Assembly (NCBI GenBank): GCA_965153355.1
Contig: OZ231126.1
Coordinates: forward strand, 107,508,001-107,572,000
Reading direction: 5' to 3'
Origin: Flaccisagitta enflata
Taxonomy: Eukaryota > Chaetognatha > Sagittoidea > Aphragmophora
Length of the DNA stretch: 64,000 bases
How positions within the stretch are numbered: position 1 is the first letter of the stretch; each line of letters opens with the position of its first letter. The notes under the pieces were generated by a model that saw nothing but the letters and a program-made list of their open reading frames with translations, was not told the origin of the DNA and searched no databases. Below, in pieces: positions 52,040 through 63,524 of the stretch. The position numbers were made by a program, and so were the translations under genes.

Positions 52040-52197
52040 CAGGCAGGCCGTATACACTCCCTCTCAGTCACGGACGGGTGGGCAGGGGAAGTGATGCCAA
52101 AATCGCTCGCATTTCAAAAATGTGACCGACCAACCAACCGACCAACTGACCGACCGACCGACAGCAAGTTCTAGAGTCGCGAGTCTGCGACTAAAAA
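52040..52197 (+). mobile_element. HINE-like element, B/H-like copy
   Basis: CAGGCCGTATACACTCC, X AGTCACGGAC, GGGTGGGCAGG, GACC/AACC array (52123-52162), TCTAGAGTCGCGAGTCTGCGACTAAAAA. Confidence 0.75.
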
Positions 52198-52689
52198 TGT
52201 TTTAAATGACCTTGGAATAATTGGAGTCACATTTAACATTGAAAATACCTTTAGAAAAACTTTGGGATGGACGGACCCTCGGACCGACCGACTGAAAAAA
52301 AAGTAATGGAGATCACAGATTTTGTTAGTTATGTTAGTCATCTTTCTTTGTCGTTTTGCTTTTGCACAACAGCGTCTGGCCAATATTGTTTGAGCACTTT
52401 TAGTCGTTGACACAGAAACTGAAACTCATTTTTGAATCATATGCTTGTTTATTTTTACAAATTTGTTTGTTTTTTTTTTGTCCTGGGAATCGGTTCAATG
52501 CATTCATTGATGGATTCAAATATTCCACGCATGAAATAAATGACATGTTTACAACTTTATTAGTTAGTGTCTCTGATAATTCATGTCGTGATAATTATCA
52601 TTTATCTTTGTTTGAAATTACCGAAAACGAAAAAAAAAAAAAGAATTTCAATCGAGGATCGATGAAATTATGAGACCTCCGTGGTTTGC

Positions 52690-52690
<1 letters not shown>
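52198..52690. other. Mostly unassigned; one short coding-like stretch
   Basis: 52480-52672 (plus) reads as about 64 ordinary-composition residues (Asn-Ala-Phe-Ile-Asp-Gly-Phe ... Phe-Glu-Ile-Thr-Glu) ending in TGA. It could be a retroelement remnant; I do not recognise it. Confidence 0.3.
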
Positions 52691-52738
<48 letters not shown>

Positions 52739-53108
52739 AGAAGATTTAAGGCCTGAGAGAACAGATTTCAGGTCTGAAAGGGTTGATTTAAGGCCTGAGC
52801 GGGCGGATTTCAGGTCTGAGTGGACAGATTAATGGCCTGAGAGGATAGATTTCAGGCCTGAGATGGTAGATTCAAAGCCTGAAAAGGAGGATTTCAGGCC
52901 TTAAAGGGCAGATCTTATGTCTGAGAGGACAGATCAAAGGCATGAGAGGACAGATTTCAGGCCTGAGATTGTAGATTCTAGGCCTGAGGGCAGATTTCAG
53001 GCCTAAGAGGGTAGATGACCTAGGAGGGGAACAAACAGACGAACGCACGAATGAAAGTCCCCCTGTTTTCTACAGGACTTTGTCCCCTTCAGGGCCGCTG
53101 CCCAAAAA
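52691..53108 (+). mobile_element. (GT)n plus 5'-truncated G-family element, copy 8
   Basis: A GT array (52691-52735) runs straight into a 21-bp GGCCTGAGAGGACAGATTTCA array, then ACGAATGAAAGTCCCCCTG and CAGGGCCGCTGCCCAAAAA. Confidence 0.75.
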
Positions 53109-53149
53109 GGGCCAATCTGACTCATTTTAAGCAAAGTCAAGAAATGTAT

Positions 53150-53545
53150 AACAGGTTGCCAAAGGGCAATATGTTGCCCTGCTTTTCATGATTGTGAAAT
53201 GGAGTGAGGGGAAGCTGGGCAGCGGCCCCAAAGGGGAGGGAGTCCTGTAGAACACAGGGGGACTTCTGTTTATCCATCCATCCTTATGTCCATTTGTCGG
53301 CCCCAGGCCCTCTCAGGCCTGAAATCTGCCCTCTCAGGCCTGAAATCTACCCTCCCAGGCCTGAAATCAATCCTCTCAGGCTTTGAATCTACCCTCTCAG
53401 TCCTGAAATCTGCCCTCTCAGGCTTGAAATCTGTCCTCACAAGCCTGAAATCTGCCCTCAGATTCAAGGCCTGATATGGCAGATTTCAAGCCTGAGAGGG
53501 TAGATTTCAGGCCTGAGAGGGCAGATTCCAGGCCTGAGAGAAGCT
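53150..53545 (+). mobile_element. G-family element, copy 9, palindromic array
   Basis: AACAGGTTGCC start, GGGCAGCGGCCCC X arm near 53217, array in CTCAGGCCTGAAATCTGCC orientation to about 53463, then in the opposite orientation to 53540. The 3' end is missing. Confidence 0.8.
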
Positions 53546-53746
53546 AGTGTTTTTAAGTAAAAGAGCTCATTTTGGCCAAGTACTAGCCTGATTTTAGAGC
53601 AAGCCTGCGAGTCTGATGCTCTCCCTTTTGCTCTCGGGCTCTCATGTTTGGCAAACTCTAAGCCCGGCTAACTCTCTCTCATTGGGATAGATTCAAAATA
53701 TTCAAGCTGATTGAGTGAAATATTTAAAAAATCATAAGTTTTCTTT

Positions 53747-54270
53747 TTTGGGCAGCGGCCCCAAAGGGTCAACGTCCTGTGCAACATAGGGGGGAATTTC
53801 CAGACATCCGTCCTTCCACTTGTCTTTCCGTCTGTCCTCCCCTCTTTTGGCTAATGAGGTATCAAATTTGCCCTCCCAGCCCTCAATCTAGTGTTCCAGG
53901 CCTCAAATCAGCTCCCCACCTAATTCTGAATTCTGATCTCTAGACCTCAAATCTGCCCTCCAGACCTTCAATTAGCCCTCCAAGCATCAAATCAGCTCTC
54001 CGTGGCTCAAATTGCTTTTCAAACCTCAAATCTGCTCTCCAGGCCTTAATTCTGCCCTCCAGCTTTCAAATATGCCTTCAGTGGCCTAAATCAGTCATCT
54101 AAGGCCTGAAATATGCCCCCTCAGGACGTCTGGGAATTCCCCCCAGTGTTCTACAGGACATCCGCCTTTTGGGGCCGCTGCCCTAGTTTCCATCTACTTT
54201 TTCACTGGATCACTCCCAGCAGAGCATTGGGTACCTCTGACCATGTGCGATCCTTAGATGACTAGTTAGA
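53747..54270 (-). mobile_element. G-family element, copy 10
   Basis: TTTTTTGGGCAGCGGCCCC at the left, GGGGCCGCTGCCC near 54170, and a degraded GGTACCTCTGACCATG 5' region to 54260. The internal CTCAAATCTGCCCTCCAGGC units are diverged. Confidence 0.75.
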
Positions 54271-54635
54271 TTTATTCACAGGCTGAATCCTTTGATAGTG
54301 GTTATTTTATAATTACATCATATAATCAGTAGCTGCTATTACAAATCAAGGCTGAGATGATCACAAAATTTGGTATGATATTTTTACTGGGCTCATGGTT
54401 TTCCTCTTGGGCTCTGTAAAATTGAGGGGAGCGAGCCTGACTGGCTTAGTAAAAAGAAACACTGAAATCAAGCCTGCCTATTTAAGACCCTTTTTTAAGG
54501 GCCTTCAGAGCCCTAAACAACCTGGAGTGCCCCAATAAGGGCAGCCCCCCCCACTTAAACTTACACTTGTTCAAAACTGAAGCATGCTTATGATGAGTTA
54601 GATGAAATCATTAAAAGTATACTCTTTAAACTTCA
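54271..54635. other. No gene seen
   Basis: Unique-looking sequence with short ORFs. Confidence 0.4.
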
Positions 54636-55340
54636 TCTTTGTCATTTTGAGCAAATTATGGCTATCCTTTACCTAGTGGCCTAATACGGCTATGAGGGTC
54701 AAATTTTTTTGCCGTTTTTAGTCTCTTGTACTTCATTGAGACTATATCTTTGAATAAATTGATGTTTTGATAAGAAATTTCAATATATTTCTTAAGTTCT
54801 TGAAATTGCCTAAAATGAGTGTTTTTTTCCTTTTTTGGTCATTTTGGGGTCCTTAGAGGCCCCCTATGGCATCTACTGGACCTTTTCAAACATGGCCCAC
54901 ATCTTTGAGATATAATTGAGTGAACTAGAAAGAAGTATTGGTTTTTCTAATCAAATGAACATAAAAATTGAATTTTGAGGCTTTTTTTCATCTTTAACCA
55001 ATTATGTCTATTCTTGACTTGTTTTCGGCCTGATACGGCTATGAGGGTCAAATTTTTTTGCGGTTTCAAATCTCTTGTACTTCAGTGAGACTATCTTTGC
55101 TTGAATAGAGGTATTGATGAAGAAGTTTCATTATTCTTCTTTAATAGATGACATTGCTTGAGATAAGTCATTTTTGGACCTTTTTTTGGCCATTTTGGGG
55201 TCTTTAGAGGCCCTCCATGGTTTCCACTGGTCGTTTTTCAGCAAAAACCAATTTCATAGGTTATAACTGAGTAAACTAGAAAGATCTCTTGGTTTTTCTG
55301 GTGAAATTACCCAAAAAATTGAATTTTGAAGAATGTTTTC
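54636..55340. repeat. Two tandem copies of a 350-bp unit
   Basis: GGCTATGAGGGTCAAATTTTTTTGC, CTCTTGTACTTCA and GGGGTC(C/T)TTAGAGGCC recur about 347 bp apart, and the start of a third copy follows to about 55370. Confidence 0.85.
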
Positions 55341-55898
55341 ATTTTTGGCCATTTTTGGCTTTTTTTGCCACCTGTATAGAGGCGGAGTCACTCGTGGGGG
55401 CCTCCGGGAAGCCAATAAAAGAGCTCAGGGACTTCATCTTCTTATACCCCAACTATGATTTCACAGCGAACCCCTAATTCGACCAGGAGCCTTCTATGAA
55501 TCCTATGTAGATAGAAACAAAAATGATATCTGAGAAGCTTAAGTTTGGGACTTTCGTAGTCATACAAAAGGGTCATGGAATCAATTTTTTGCCTTCGGAA
55601 TAATTCGCCAACGGGTGTTTGGTGTTCACCACATGCTTTGGGACCCTTCTTGACCAGTCTGGGGTCTGCACACTCAAAATTGTCATTTCCCGTTAATGGT
55701 TCCACTGTGGCAACCTATCAAATGAAAGGGAATTAGATCAGGATTGGCAAAATGCTGTAAAAGAATTAGTCAGACCAACCTGCAAAGTTATTCATGTACA
55801 ATGAAGCTAAAAATCAAAAATCTTAGACTTTTTTTCAAAAAGCACTCTATGGATGATTTTCCACTGGATAGGTCTTGATTTGTATGCCTATGACCTAC
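55341..55898. other. No gene seen; faint similarity to the foldback element
   Basis: CCTATCAAATGAAAGGGAATT at about 55713 resembles CCTATCAAATGAAAGGAAATT in the 425-1039 element, so a diverged relative may lie here. Confidence 0.35.
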
Positions 55899-56132
55899 AC
55901 AACAAGTGACGCGGGGTCACAATATCGTTGCAGACGGGTGGGCAGGGGCATCCAACCCCCATCTACACCCCGACTCACCTGCAACACTCAAACATACACA
56001 AAAAGTGTCAAAAACGCTCATTTTCCCACTTTTCAACTCAATCACCATGAACAATGGACGGACAGATGGACGGACGGACCAATGGACGGACGGACAAAAC
56101 CTCTTATGGAGTTGTGTGTCCGCAACTAAAAA
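55899..56132 (+). mobile_element. HINE-like element, family C, copy 3
   Basis: AACAAGTGACGCGGGGTCAC, X GTTGCAGAC (55927-55935), GGGTGGGCAGGGGC, GGAC array, AGTTGTGTGTCCGCAACTAAAAA. X' is 56118-56126; one mismatch with X. Confidence 0.85.
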
Positions 56133-56888
56133 TGCAGAAACACCCGGAGTGATATGACGCAGACCAGAATCCGGCTGTCAGAGTTCAGTCGGCTGAAGTT
56201 ATGACGCCTTACCTCTCTTTTTGTTTCCGTGTAATGAGTTGGCCCGTCAAATTACACTTAGTATAACCATGGGCAAAAAAAAAACCGTACATGGCGGTTT
56301 TTGATGCCTTTGACCGGCTTGGTTTCAATGAAAATATAAAAAATCGGTGACTGTTTGAAAGATCTTCAAAAGTTCTTCAAATCTAGACCAAGCAGAAAGT
56401 TGTAGCTCAATTTGTTTAGAAATGGCAACCGTTTGAAGTAAGCATCCCCATAATCTGTCAATTGAAGGGATTCAGTTCTTTTAGTTCTGTCTTAAAAAGC
56501 ATGAAAAACATATTTGATAAAAGGAAACTAAGAAAAATTTAAGAGAGAATGAAAATATAACTTATTATCTACAAAATGGTGCCAAGCAGAACCTTTCAAG
56601 TCAATCCGTTTAGAAATGGTAATCAACCAAAGACATTTAGTCCATAAATACAAGTTAGTAAAAAATGTCATATCTGGCAGATTTCAATTTGATACTTTTT
56701 TTTCAAATTAACCTATCTTCTAGAGTTTTCAAGTTAGAATTTCGTTCAACGACTCATATCAAAGATTTTTTGAAGCTCTTTAAAATGGTCACAGATTTTA
56801 TGTACTTTCTCAAAACCAGCGCTAAGTTATTGTAGAAATAGGCAATGTAAGGTTTTTTTTTTTGCTCATAGTTACCTACTAACAGATG
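56133..56888. other. AT-rich, no gene seen
   Basis: Contains AGATTTTTTGAAGCTCTTTAAAATGGTCAC (split here: GAAGCTCTTTAAAATGG), also found inside MITE T at 48.2 kb, so a related element remnant is likely. Confidence 0.4.
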
Positions 56889-56974
56889 AACAAGGCCAAC
56901 ACCTATAAGTTGCGTGCAGGACAAAAATAACTGAACTGACCTGACTCCTTATTGATCTTTTTTTTTTTCGAAAA

Positions 56975-57805
56975 TCAGACTTAAACCAGACCCAAACCAG
57001 AACCAAACCAGACCCAAACCAGACTCAAACCAGACTAAAACCACACTCAAACCAGACTCAAACCGGACTAAAACCAGGCTCAAACCAGACTTAAACCAGA
57101 CCAAAACCAGACCAAAACCAGACCTAAACCAGACCTAAATCAGACATAAACCAGACATAAACCAGACATAAACCAGACCTAAACCAGACCTAAACCAGAC
57201 ATAAATCAGACATGAACCAGACTTAAACCAGACTCAAACCAGACTCAAGCCAGACTCAAACCAAACCTAAACCAGACTCAAACCAGACTCAAACTAGACT
57301 TAAACCAGACTTAAACCAGACTATAACCAGACTAAAACCATACTTGAACCAGACTTAAACCAGACTTAAACCAGACTTAAACCAAACTTAAACCAGACTT
57401 AAACCAGACTTAAACCAGACCCAAACCAGCAGACTTAAATCAGCAGACTTAAACTAGCCGACTTAAACCAGCCAACTTAAACCAGCCAACTTAAACCAGC
57501 CAACTTAAACCAGCCAACTTAAACCAGCCAACTTAAACCAGCCAACTTAAACCAGCCGACTTAAACCAGCAGACTTAAATCCGCAGACTTAAACCAGCAG
57601 ACCTAAACCAGCAGACTTAAACCAGCAGACTTTAAACAGCAGACCTTAACCAGCAGACCTAAATCAGATGACTTAAACCAGCCGACCTAATCCAGCCAAC
57701 TTAAACCAGCTGACTTAAACCAGCCAACTTTAACCAGCTAACATAAACCAGCGGACTTAAACCAGCCGACTTGAACCAGCTGATTTAAACCAGCAGACTT
57801 AAACC
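56975..57805. repeat. 11-bp then 14-bp minisatellite (AAACCAGACTT)n
   Basis: ACTTAAACCAG units (11 bp) up to about 57425, then CAGCCAACTTAAAC-type units (14 bp, gained CAG/GCC) to 57805. Confidence 0.95.
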
Positions 57806-57807
57806 AA

Positions 57808-58575
57808 AAAGGACCAAAAATGACCAAAAATGACCAAAAATGACCAAAAATGACCAATAATGAAAAAAAATGACCAAAGATGACCAAAGATGACCAAAAA
57901 TGACCAAAAATGACCAAAAATGATCAAAATAATCAAATTGACCAAAATGACCAAAAATGACAAAAAATGACCAAAATGACCAAAATGACCAAAATGACCA
58001 AAAAATGACCAAAAATGACTAAAAATGACCAAAAATGACCAAAAATGACCAAAATAACCAAAAATGAACAAAAATGACCTAAAATGACCAAAAATGACCT
58101 AAAATGACCTAAAATGACCAAAAATGACCAAAAATGATCAAAATAATCAAATTGACCAAAATGACCAAAATGACCAAAATGACCAAAAATGATCAAAATG
58201 GACAAAATGACCAAAATGACCAAAAATGACCAAAATGACCAAAAATGACCAAAAATGATCAAAAATGACCAAAAATTATAAAAAATGACCAAAATGACCA
58301 AAATGACCAAAATGACCAAAATTGACCAAAAATGATCAAAAATGACTTGTAATGACTTAGAATGACTTAGAATGACTTAAAATACCATAGAATGACTAAG
58401 AATGACTTAAAATGACTTATAATAACATAGAATGACAAAAATGACAAAAAATGACAAAAAATGACAAAATGATCTAAGTGACTATAATGACTGGAAATGA
58501 CTAAGAAGTGACTTAAAATGACTTAAAATGACTTAAAATGACATAAAATACCCTAAAATGACATAAAAACGACAA
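57808..58575. repeat. 9-10-bp minisatellite (AAAAATGACC)n
   Basis: Regular TGACCAAAA(A) units, degrading to TGACTTAAAA variants at the right. Phe-Trp-Ser ORFs on the minus strand are artefacts. Confidence 0.95.
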
Positions 58576-58979
58576 AAAAAAAGCAAACTGTTACGGACGG
58601 ACGGACCGACGGACGGACCGACGGACCGACCAACGGACCGACCGACCAAGCGGGTTATAGAGTTGCGTGCACACGACTAAAAAGCCATAAAAAAACAATA
58701 TTAAGCTGTGGCAATCGCGCTAGGCAGGTCTAAACTGTTTTGAAATTGAAGAATTCTTAAGGAATTGGCCTAATTAAGTCATTGAGCAAACGACATGGTA
58801 TGTCAAAGCCAATGGTGCTGACACCCAAATGATCAGATCTAGACCCAATTATAGTATATTTTGTGCTATGAAAAAAGTTTGAAGGCTCTTGGACTTGTAT
58901 CATGGCTGTAAGTAAATTCCGCAAAGCAGAGGTCAAGGTGACAATGACTTTTGAAGTATTTGTGGAATTTGAGTATTAC

Positions 58980-59569
58980 TACTACCTAGGAAAAAAGTAT
59001 ATCTACACCTGGGAAACTATATGATTTAGTGACCTAATATTTATCAAATCATTATACAAAAAATGTTAATGTATAAAATAACTTGTTTTTCAACAAGAAA
59101 TTTTTATCAAAATTTTGGAAGCCATTTTAACTTATTATAGAGAATATGGTGTTATCACTCATAAGCAAATTCACAATTAAGGAAGAAGTTTATATCTATA
59201 TCTGCCAATTCTAAACGTAAAAAACCACAAAAACCAGGAGGAGTTTATCTTTTAGATTTTTTGATATAAATAATTTTGTTTTTTAAAAAAAATGTGTTAG
59301 CTGCTCTAAAAGCAGAGGTATGTTGATTTAAAACTGTTTTTAATTTCTGCATTTTGCCATGTTTTATATTTTCTTGAGTTTGAAAATGAATGCTTTTTAC
59401 ATTTTTTTTTGTAATTTCTAAACGGTTTAGGATACACCAACCAGATTGAACTCATTTTGAAGATTTTTTGATAAAGTTTAATTTGTTTTTTTTAAAAATC
59501 TATCTAGCGTTTCTAGAAGCGGAGTTATTTTTGGTAGAAGGTGTAGATTTACTTTTTTCCTAGATAGTA
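58980..59569. mobile_element. TA-flanked MITE family T, copy 2
   Basis: TACTACCTAGGAAAAAAGTA and TACTTTTTTCCTAGATAGTA are inverted ends of about 28 bp; length 590 bp. Ends and length match the element at 47901-48502. Confidence 0.75.
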
Positions 59570-60109
59570 TGTAAAATGGCTTTAAAATCATAAAGGAGTT
59601 GGCGTGTTTGATAGGTTTTAGTGTTGTTACATATTAAACAGCATTATTGGTCAATTTGCACCATGTGAGACTTGTCTAACTAGGTTTACAAGATCTTCAA
59701 AAACATTTTTGATTGATTTTTACAATTTTGAAAATATTATTTCCAATTTTGACAATTTCAAATCTTCAAAGAAAATAATTTTTTTGCATTTTTGAAAACA
59801 TACCGGCCTCCGTATTACAAAAGGCTAGCCCGTTATGTTTTTGTTTTTTTGATATTGTCATTTTTTATGCAAATTTGAAATTCTCAGCAAATTAGTTTTA
59901 TCACAGTTCTATTTAATTTTCATTTGATTTTCCTTAGAAAATGTCTTAGTTGACAAGACAAGGTAATGGTCATTTAAACAACATACTGATGGGCACCATG
60001 GGTAAGGAAAAAAAAGCTGGATTCACGGCTCTCCATGTTGCAGGCTAATGGGAAGGGGCAGTCACATAAAGGGCCGATCAAGCAATTGGGCAGGCGTAAA
60101 ACTAGACAG
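59570..60109. other. AT-rich, no gene seen
   Basis: 60016-60060 resembles a family A start (AGCTGGATTCACGGC), probably a truncated copy. Confidence 0.4.
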
Positions 60110-60300
60110 GACACACGGCTACCCCCGTCTCCATGTGTCTGTCTTGACAGATGTCTGTCCGTCCGTCACACTTTACTTTTTTAGGCGTTTTTTTTTTTTT
60201 TTGGCCATGCTGCTCCTGCCCAATGTCTCCACTGACCTAAATTATGGCCCCTGCCCACCCGCACGCGACTGGGGTAGCCTTGTATCCGGCCTTGTTTTTC
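60110..60300 (-). mobile_element. HINE-like element, family A, copy 6
   Basis: Right end GCACGCGACTGGGGTAGCC, TTGTATCCGGCCTTGTTTTT; centre CATGCTGCTCCTGCCCA; GTCTGTCCGTCCGTCACA at the left. The 3' hairpin is lost. Confidence 0.75.
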
Positions 60301-60849
60301 TTTTTCTTTCTGTCTTCATTCTGTAAATCTTTCTTTCTATCTTTCTTTCTATCTGTCTTTCTATCTTTCTTTCTACACAGCTTTCAGATCAAAATGTCGC
60401 AAAAAGAAGATATATTACTCCAAAACTATTCATAGTAATTAATTTGTTTACAACATAATCTACATTAAATTCTCTTGAATTCTAGACTAATCCCAGCAAT
60501 TCCGCTCAATTTGTGTAAAAAAGGAAAAAAGAAAAAGATAGATAGAAAGCATGAAATACATTCTGTCTGGCTTTTTTGCTTTCTATCTATCTATCTATAA
60601 GAGGCTCTGTCTGTTGGTCGGTCGGTTGGTCGGTCACATAACGCTCGAGTTGAAAATATCAAGAAACTGTAAAAAATCACTGAAAATGATTCAGAAATAT
60701 GCTAGGATGATTTTTAGATGCGCCATAGCATCTCTATAAGAAGCTCTGTGCGTCCGTTCGTCCATCTGTCAGCCATGCTCGAATGAAAAATTGCTAAAAA
60801 AGTTTGAAATCAATAGAAAACTCATTTTGTTCAGCTTAAATGATACTAA

Positions 60850-61080
60850 TATATCATGAATTATATCATATATACCATATAGTGATATACATCATATAAA
60901 TTATATATATATATATATATATATGTATACATATATATATATATATATATATATCACACGTCATATCATAAATCGTATATCATATCATGTATCATATATC
61001 ATATATCATATCAAATATCATAGCATATATCATATCATATATCATATCATATATCATATCATATATCATATCATATATCA
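60850..61080. repeat. (AT)n and 10-bp ATATCATATC array, left part
   Basis: Dinucleotide AT grading into TATATCATATCA units, interrupted by the MITE at 61085-61625. Confidence 0.95.
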
Positions 61081-61084
61081 AATA

Positions 61085-61625
61085 ACGGGTGGTCTTTAAA
61101 AAGGTAGCTTTTAATTTTTTTAATATTACTTTTAAAATTTCTCCTAAGTAAAAATTTTTTTTTTAGCTATCTAGATATGATCGTTGCCTACATACTCCAT
61201 CATGCACATTTTCTAGCAGAATCAATATTTTTCATTTTTTAAAAAAAAACTAAATTGAATTACGGACCACTTAAAGAATTTTGCTTAAATTTGATTAAAA
61301 ATCAATGATTTTAACAAAATTTACTTTTGAATGAAGATAGTTGAATAAAAGTGGGTCTTGGGAAACCATAAATACCAAAACTTTTTGAGTGAAAAACTAA
61401 ATGGATATCCAAAATACTAATAATAATTATGTATCGTTTTTAGTTATAAACAAGCAATAATGCTAGAGAAAAATATTTTGGTTTATCATACATAATTTGA
61501 ATTTGTATATTTTGATCATATATACAAATTCAGAGATTCATCATTTCAAATATTCACATAATAAGCAGTTATAGACAGTTTTTCTTTTATTCAGATACAG
61601 AGCTACTTTTTTTATGTCCACCCGG
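61085..61625. mobile_element. Tc1/mariner-like MITE inside the ATATC array
   Basis: ACGGGTGGTCTTTAAAAAGG at the left and AAAAAAATGTCCACCCGG-type end at the right; TA on both sides (61083-61084, 61626-61627). The array continues on both sides. No transposase ORF. Confidence 0.75.
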
Positions 61626-61626
61626 T

Positions 61627-61990
61627 ATCATATCACACATCATGTCATATATCATATCATATATCATATCATATATCATATCATATATCATGTCATGTAT
61701 CATATCATATATCATATCATATATCATATCTTATATCATATCTTATATCACATCATATATCATGTCATATCTTATATCATATCATATCTTATATCATATC
61801 TTATATCATATCTTATATCATGTCATATATCATGTCATATATCATATCATATATCATTTCATATATCATATCATATATCATATCATATATCATATCATAT
61901 ATCATATCTTATATCATATCTTATATCACATCATATATCATGTCATATATCATGTCATATATCATGTCATATATAACATATATATCATAA
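61627..61990. repeat. 10-bp ATATCATATC array, right part
   Basis: About 36 units with CTTATATCAT and GTCATATATC variants. His-Ile-Ser-Tyr ORFs are artefacts. Confidence 0.95.
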
Positions 61991-62029
61991 ATGGTACTAA
62001 TATAATCAGATACGGTTAGGTTTTATAGA

Positions 62030-62290
62030 ACTGGGGATAGGTCGGATAGGTCTGGTGATAGGTCGGATATGTCTTAGGATAGGTCTGATAGAGCTGGGGA
62101 TAGGTCTGATAGAGCTGGTGATAGGTCTGATAGAACTCGGGATAGGTCTGATAGGGCTAGGGATAGGTCTGATGGAGCTAGGGATAGCTGTGGATTAATA
62201 ACACCCGGCGGGATAGGTCTGATAGAGCTAGCAATGGTCTGATAGAGCTAGGGATAGGTCTCATGGAGCTAGGGATAGCTATGAATTTAT
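62030..62290. repeat. 21-bp minisatellite (GGGATAGGTCTGATAGAGCTA)n
   Basis: Reverse-oriented homologue of the array at 30000-30190, in the equivalent position near the 5' end of family E. Confidence 0.9.
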
Positions 62291-62439
62291 AACGCTCGGC
62301 GCATCGTCTTGGCCCGTGTATCCGGCCATGTTTTCTCCTTTCTATGTTTTTCATTCTTTCCTCTTCAATGGTGGATTTGCGACTTAACACGTTTTTGCAT
62401 CCTTCCGTTGGTCCATCCCTCCATCCGGATTTTCCTTTC

Positions 62440-62465
62440 TTTTTTTCTTTCTTTTTTTCTTTCCT

Positions 62466-62537
<72 letters not shown>

Positions 62538-62540
62538 TTT
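62440..62540. repeat. (CTTT)n microsatellite
   Basis: About 20 tetranucleotides after an irregular T-rich stretch. Confidence 0.97.
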
Positions 62541-62679
62541 AGCCCTTTGTAACTCTCCAAGAGGGTGTGTTCTTTGGGAGGTCGCTCCGTCCGAATATTT
62601 GGATGACGCTAAATCGATAAGAAAAGATTTTTCCGAGCCCCTGCCTCTGCTCAGCTTAAAAACAGTCCCCGGCCTCTCT

Positions 62680-62907
62680 CATACTGCCCCTGCCAACCAG
62701 CGTTACTGCTCCTGTCCATCGGAAAAGCGACTACGTGTTGGTCGTGTATCCGATCTTGTTTTTAGTCAAGGACACGCGACTCTACACCTTGCCGTGTCAG
62801 TCTGTCCATCTGTCCATCCATCGCATTTTTAAATTTCAAGCACTTTTCGCTTTGCTGCTCTTGCCCAACCGTCCGCGATGGGATTGCCGTGTATCTGGCC
62901 TTGTTTG
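62680..62907 (-). mobile_element. HINE-like element, family H, copy 3, after a truncated copy
   Basis: 62680-62762 is the 5' half of one element (CGGAAAAGCGACTACG, GTGTATCCGATCTTGTT). 62763-62907 is a second full-length copy: TAGTCAAGGACACGCGACTC, TCTGTCCATC array, GTCCGCGATG, GTGTATCTGGCCTTGTTT. Confidence 0.75.
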
Positions 62908-62954
62908 AGTCATGGACAGTCCTGGGGCGGTAGCCATAGTAATTCTATGGAGCC

Positions 62955-63040
62955 TTCTCAGGTAACTCTCAGGTTATTCTCAGGTAACTCTCAGGTAATT
63001 CTCAGGTTATTCTCAGGTTATTCTCAGGTGATTCAAAGGT
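62955..63040. repeat. 12-bp minisatellite (TCTCAGGTTATT)n
   Basis: About seven units of TCTCAGGT(T/A)A(T/C)T. Confidence 0.9.
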
Positions 63041-63163
63041 TGTTTACAGGATTTTTTTGGTGATTCCAAAGTCTTGTTCAGGATTTCTTTGGTAATCTTG
63101 GGTGTGGAAAGGATGAACTGATTATCTACACATTTCATAGTGGGGGGGGAGAAGGAAATTGGC

Positions 63164-63400
63164 TTGCCGATGTCGACGTCGTCGTCGATGTCGACTCATG
63201 ACAAGATCTTTGTTACTTCTGTTTTCTCATTACTGCCACCTATGCCGACGTCGACGTCGACGTTGATTCAGGGTATAATTTTTTTATTTCTTAACTTTTT
63301 CCTATGCTTTTTACGCCAATGTCGACGTCGATGTCGGCGCAATGCAAGGTTTTACACAATATTTTATGCATAAAACAAACGCCGACGTTGATGTCGTGTC
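63164..63400. repeat. Four GACGTC-rich clusters about 70 bp apart
   Basis: GCCGA(C/T)GTCGACGTCG-type blocks at about 63167, 63243, 63311 and 63380, separated by unrelated-looking AT-rich linkers. Confidence 0.7.
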
Positions 63401-63524
63401 GGTAGGTTGGTATGACCGTCCATCGGTCCGTCCGTCACATTTTTGAGTTGCGAGTCATTTTTGCATTACTGCTCCTGCCCAACTGTCCGTGACTGGATTG
63501 CCATGTATCCGGCCTTGTTTTTAT
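63400..63524 (-). mobile_element. HINE-like element, family H, truncated copy 4
   Basis: GGTCCGTCCGTCACATTTTTGAG, CTGCTCCTGCCCA, CTGTCCGTGACTGGATTGCC, GTATCCGGCCTTGTTTTT. The 3' hairpin is missing. Confidence 0.75.

Larger units (their letters stand above)
56889..58684 (+). mobile_element. 1.8-kb HINE-like element inflated by internal arrays
   Basis: Starts AACAAGGCCAACACCTATAAGTTGCGTGC (X AGTTGCGTG, 56908-56916) and ends (GGACCGAC) array, GGTTATAGAGTTGCGTGCACACGACTAAAAA. Pairing of X with CACACGACT has two mismatches. The 5' start matches the minus-strand start at 29138. About 1.6 kb between the ends is tandem arrays. Confidence 0.7.
60590..62335 (-). mobile_element. HINE-like element, family E, copy 2, giant
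   Basis: The 5' end at 62335 (ATGGCCGGATACACGGGCC) carries X GATGCGCC (plus strand GGCGCATC, 62298-62305). The 3' hairpin arm is at 60716-60724 (AGATGCGCC on the plus strand), an 8-bp perfect pair. A second, truncated 3' end lies near 60595, repeating the dimer seen in copy 1. The inside holds a 21-bp array, ATATC arrays and a mariner-like MITE. Confidence 0.75.
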
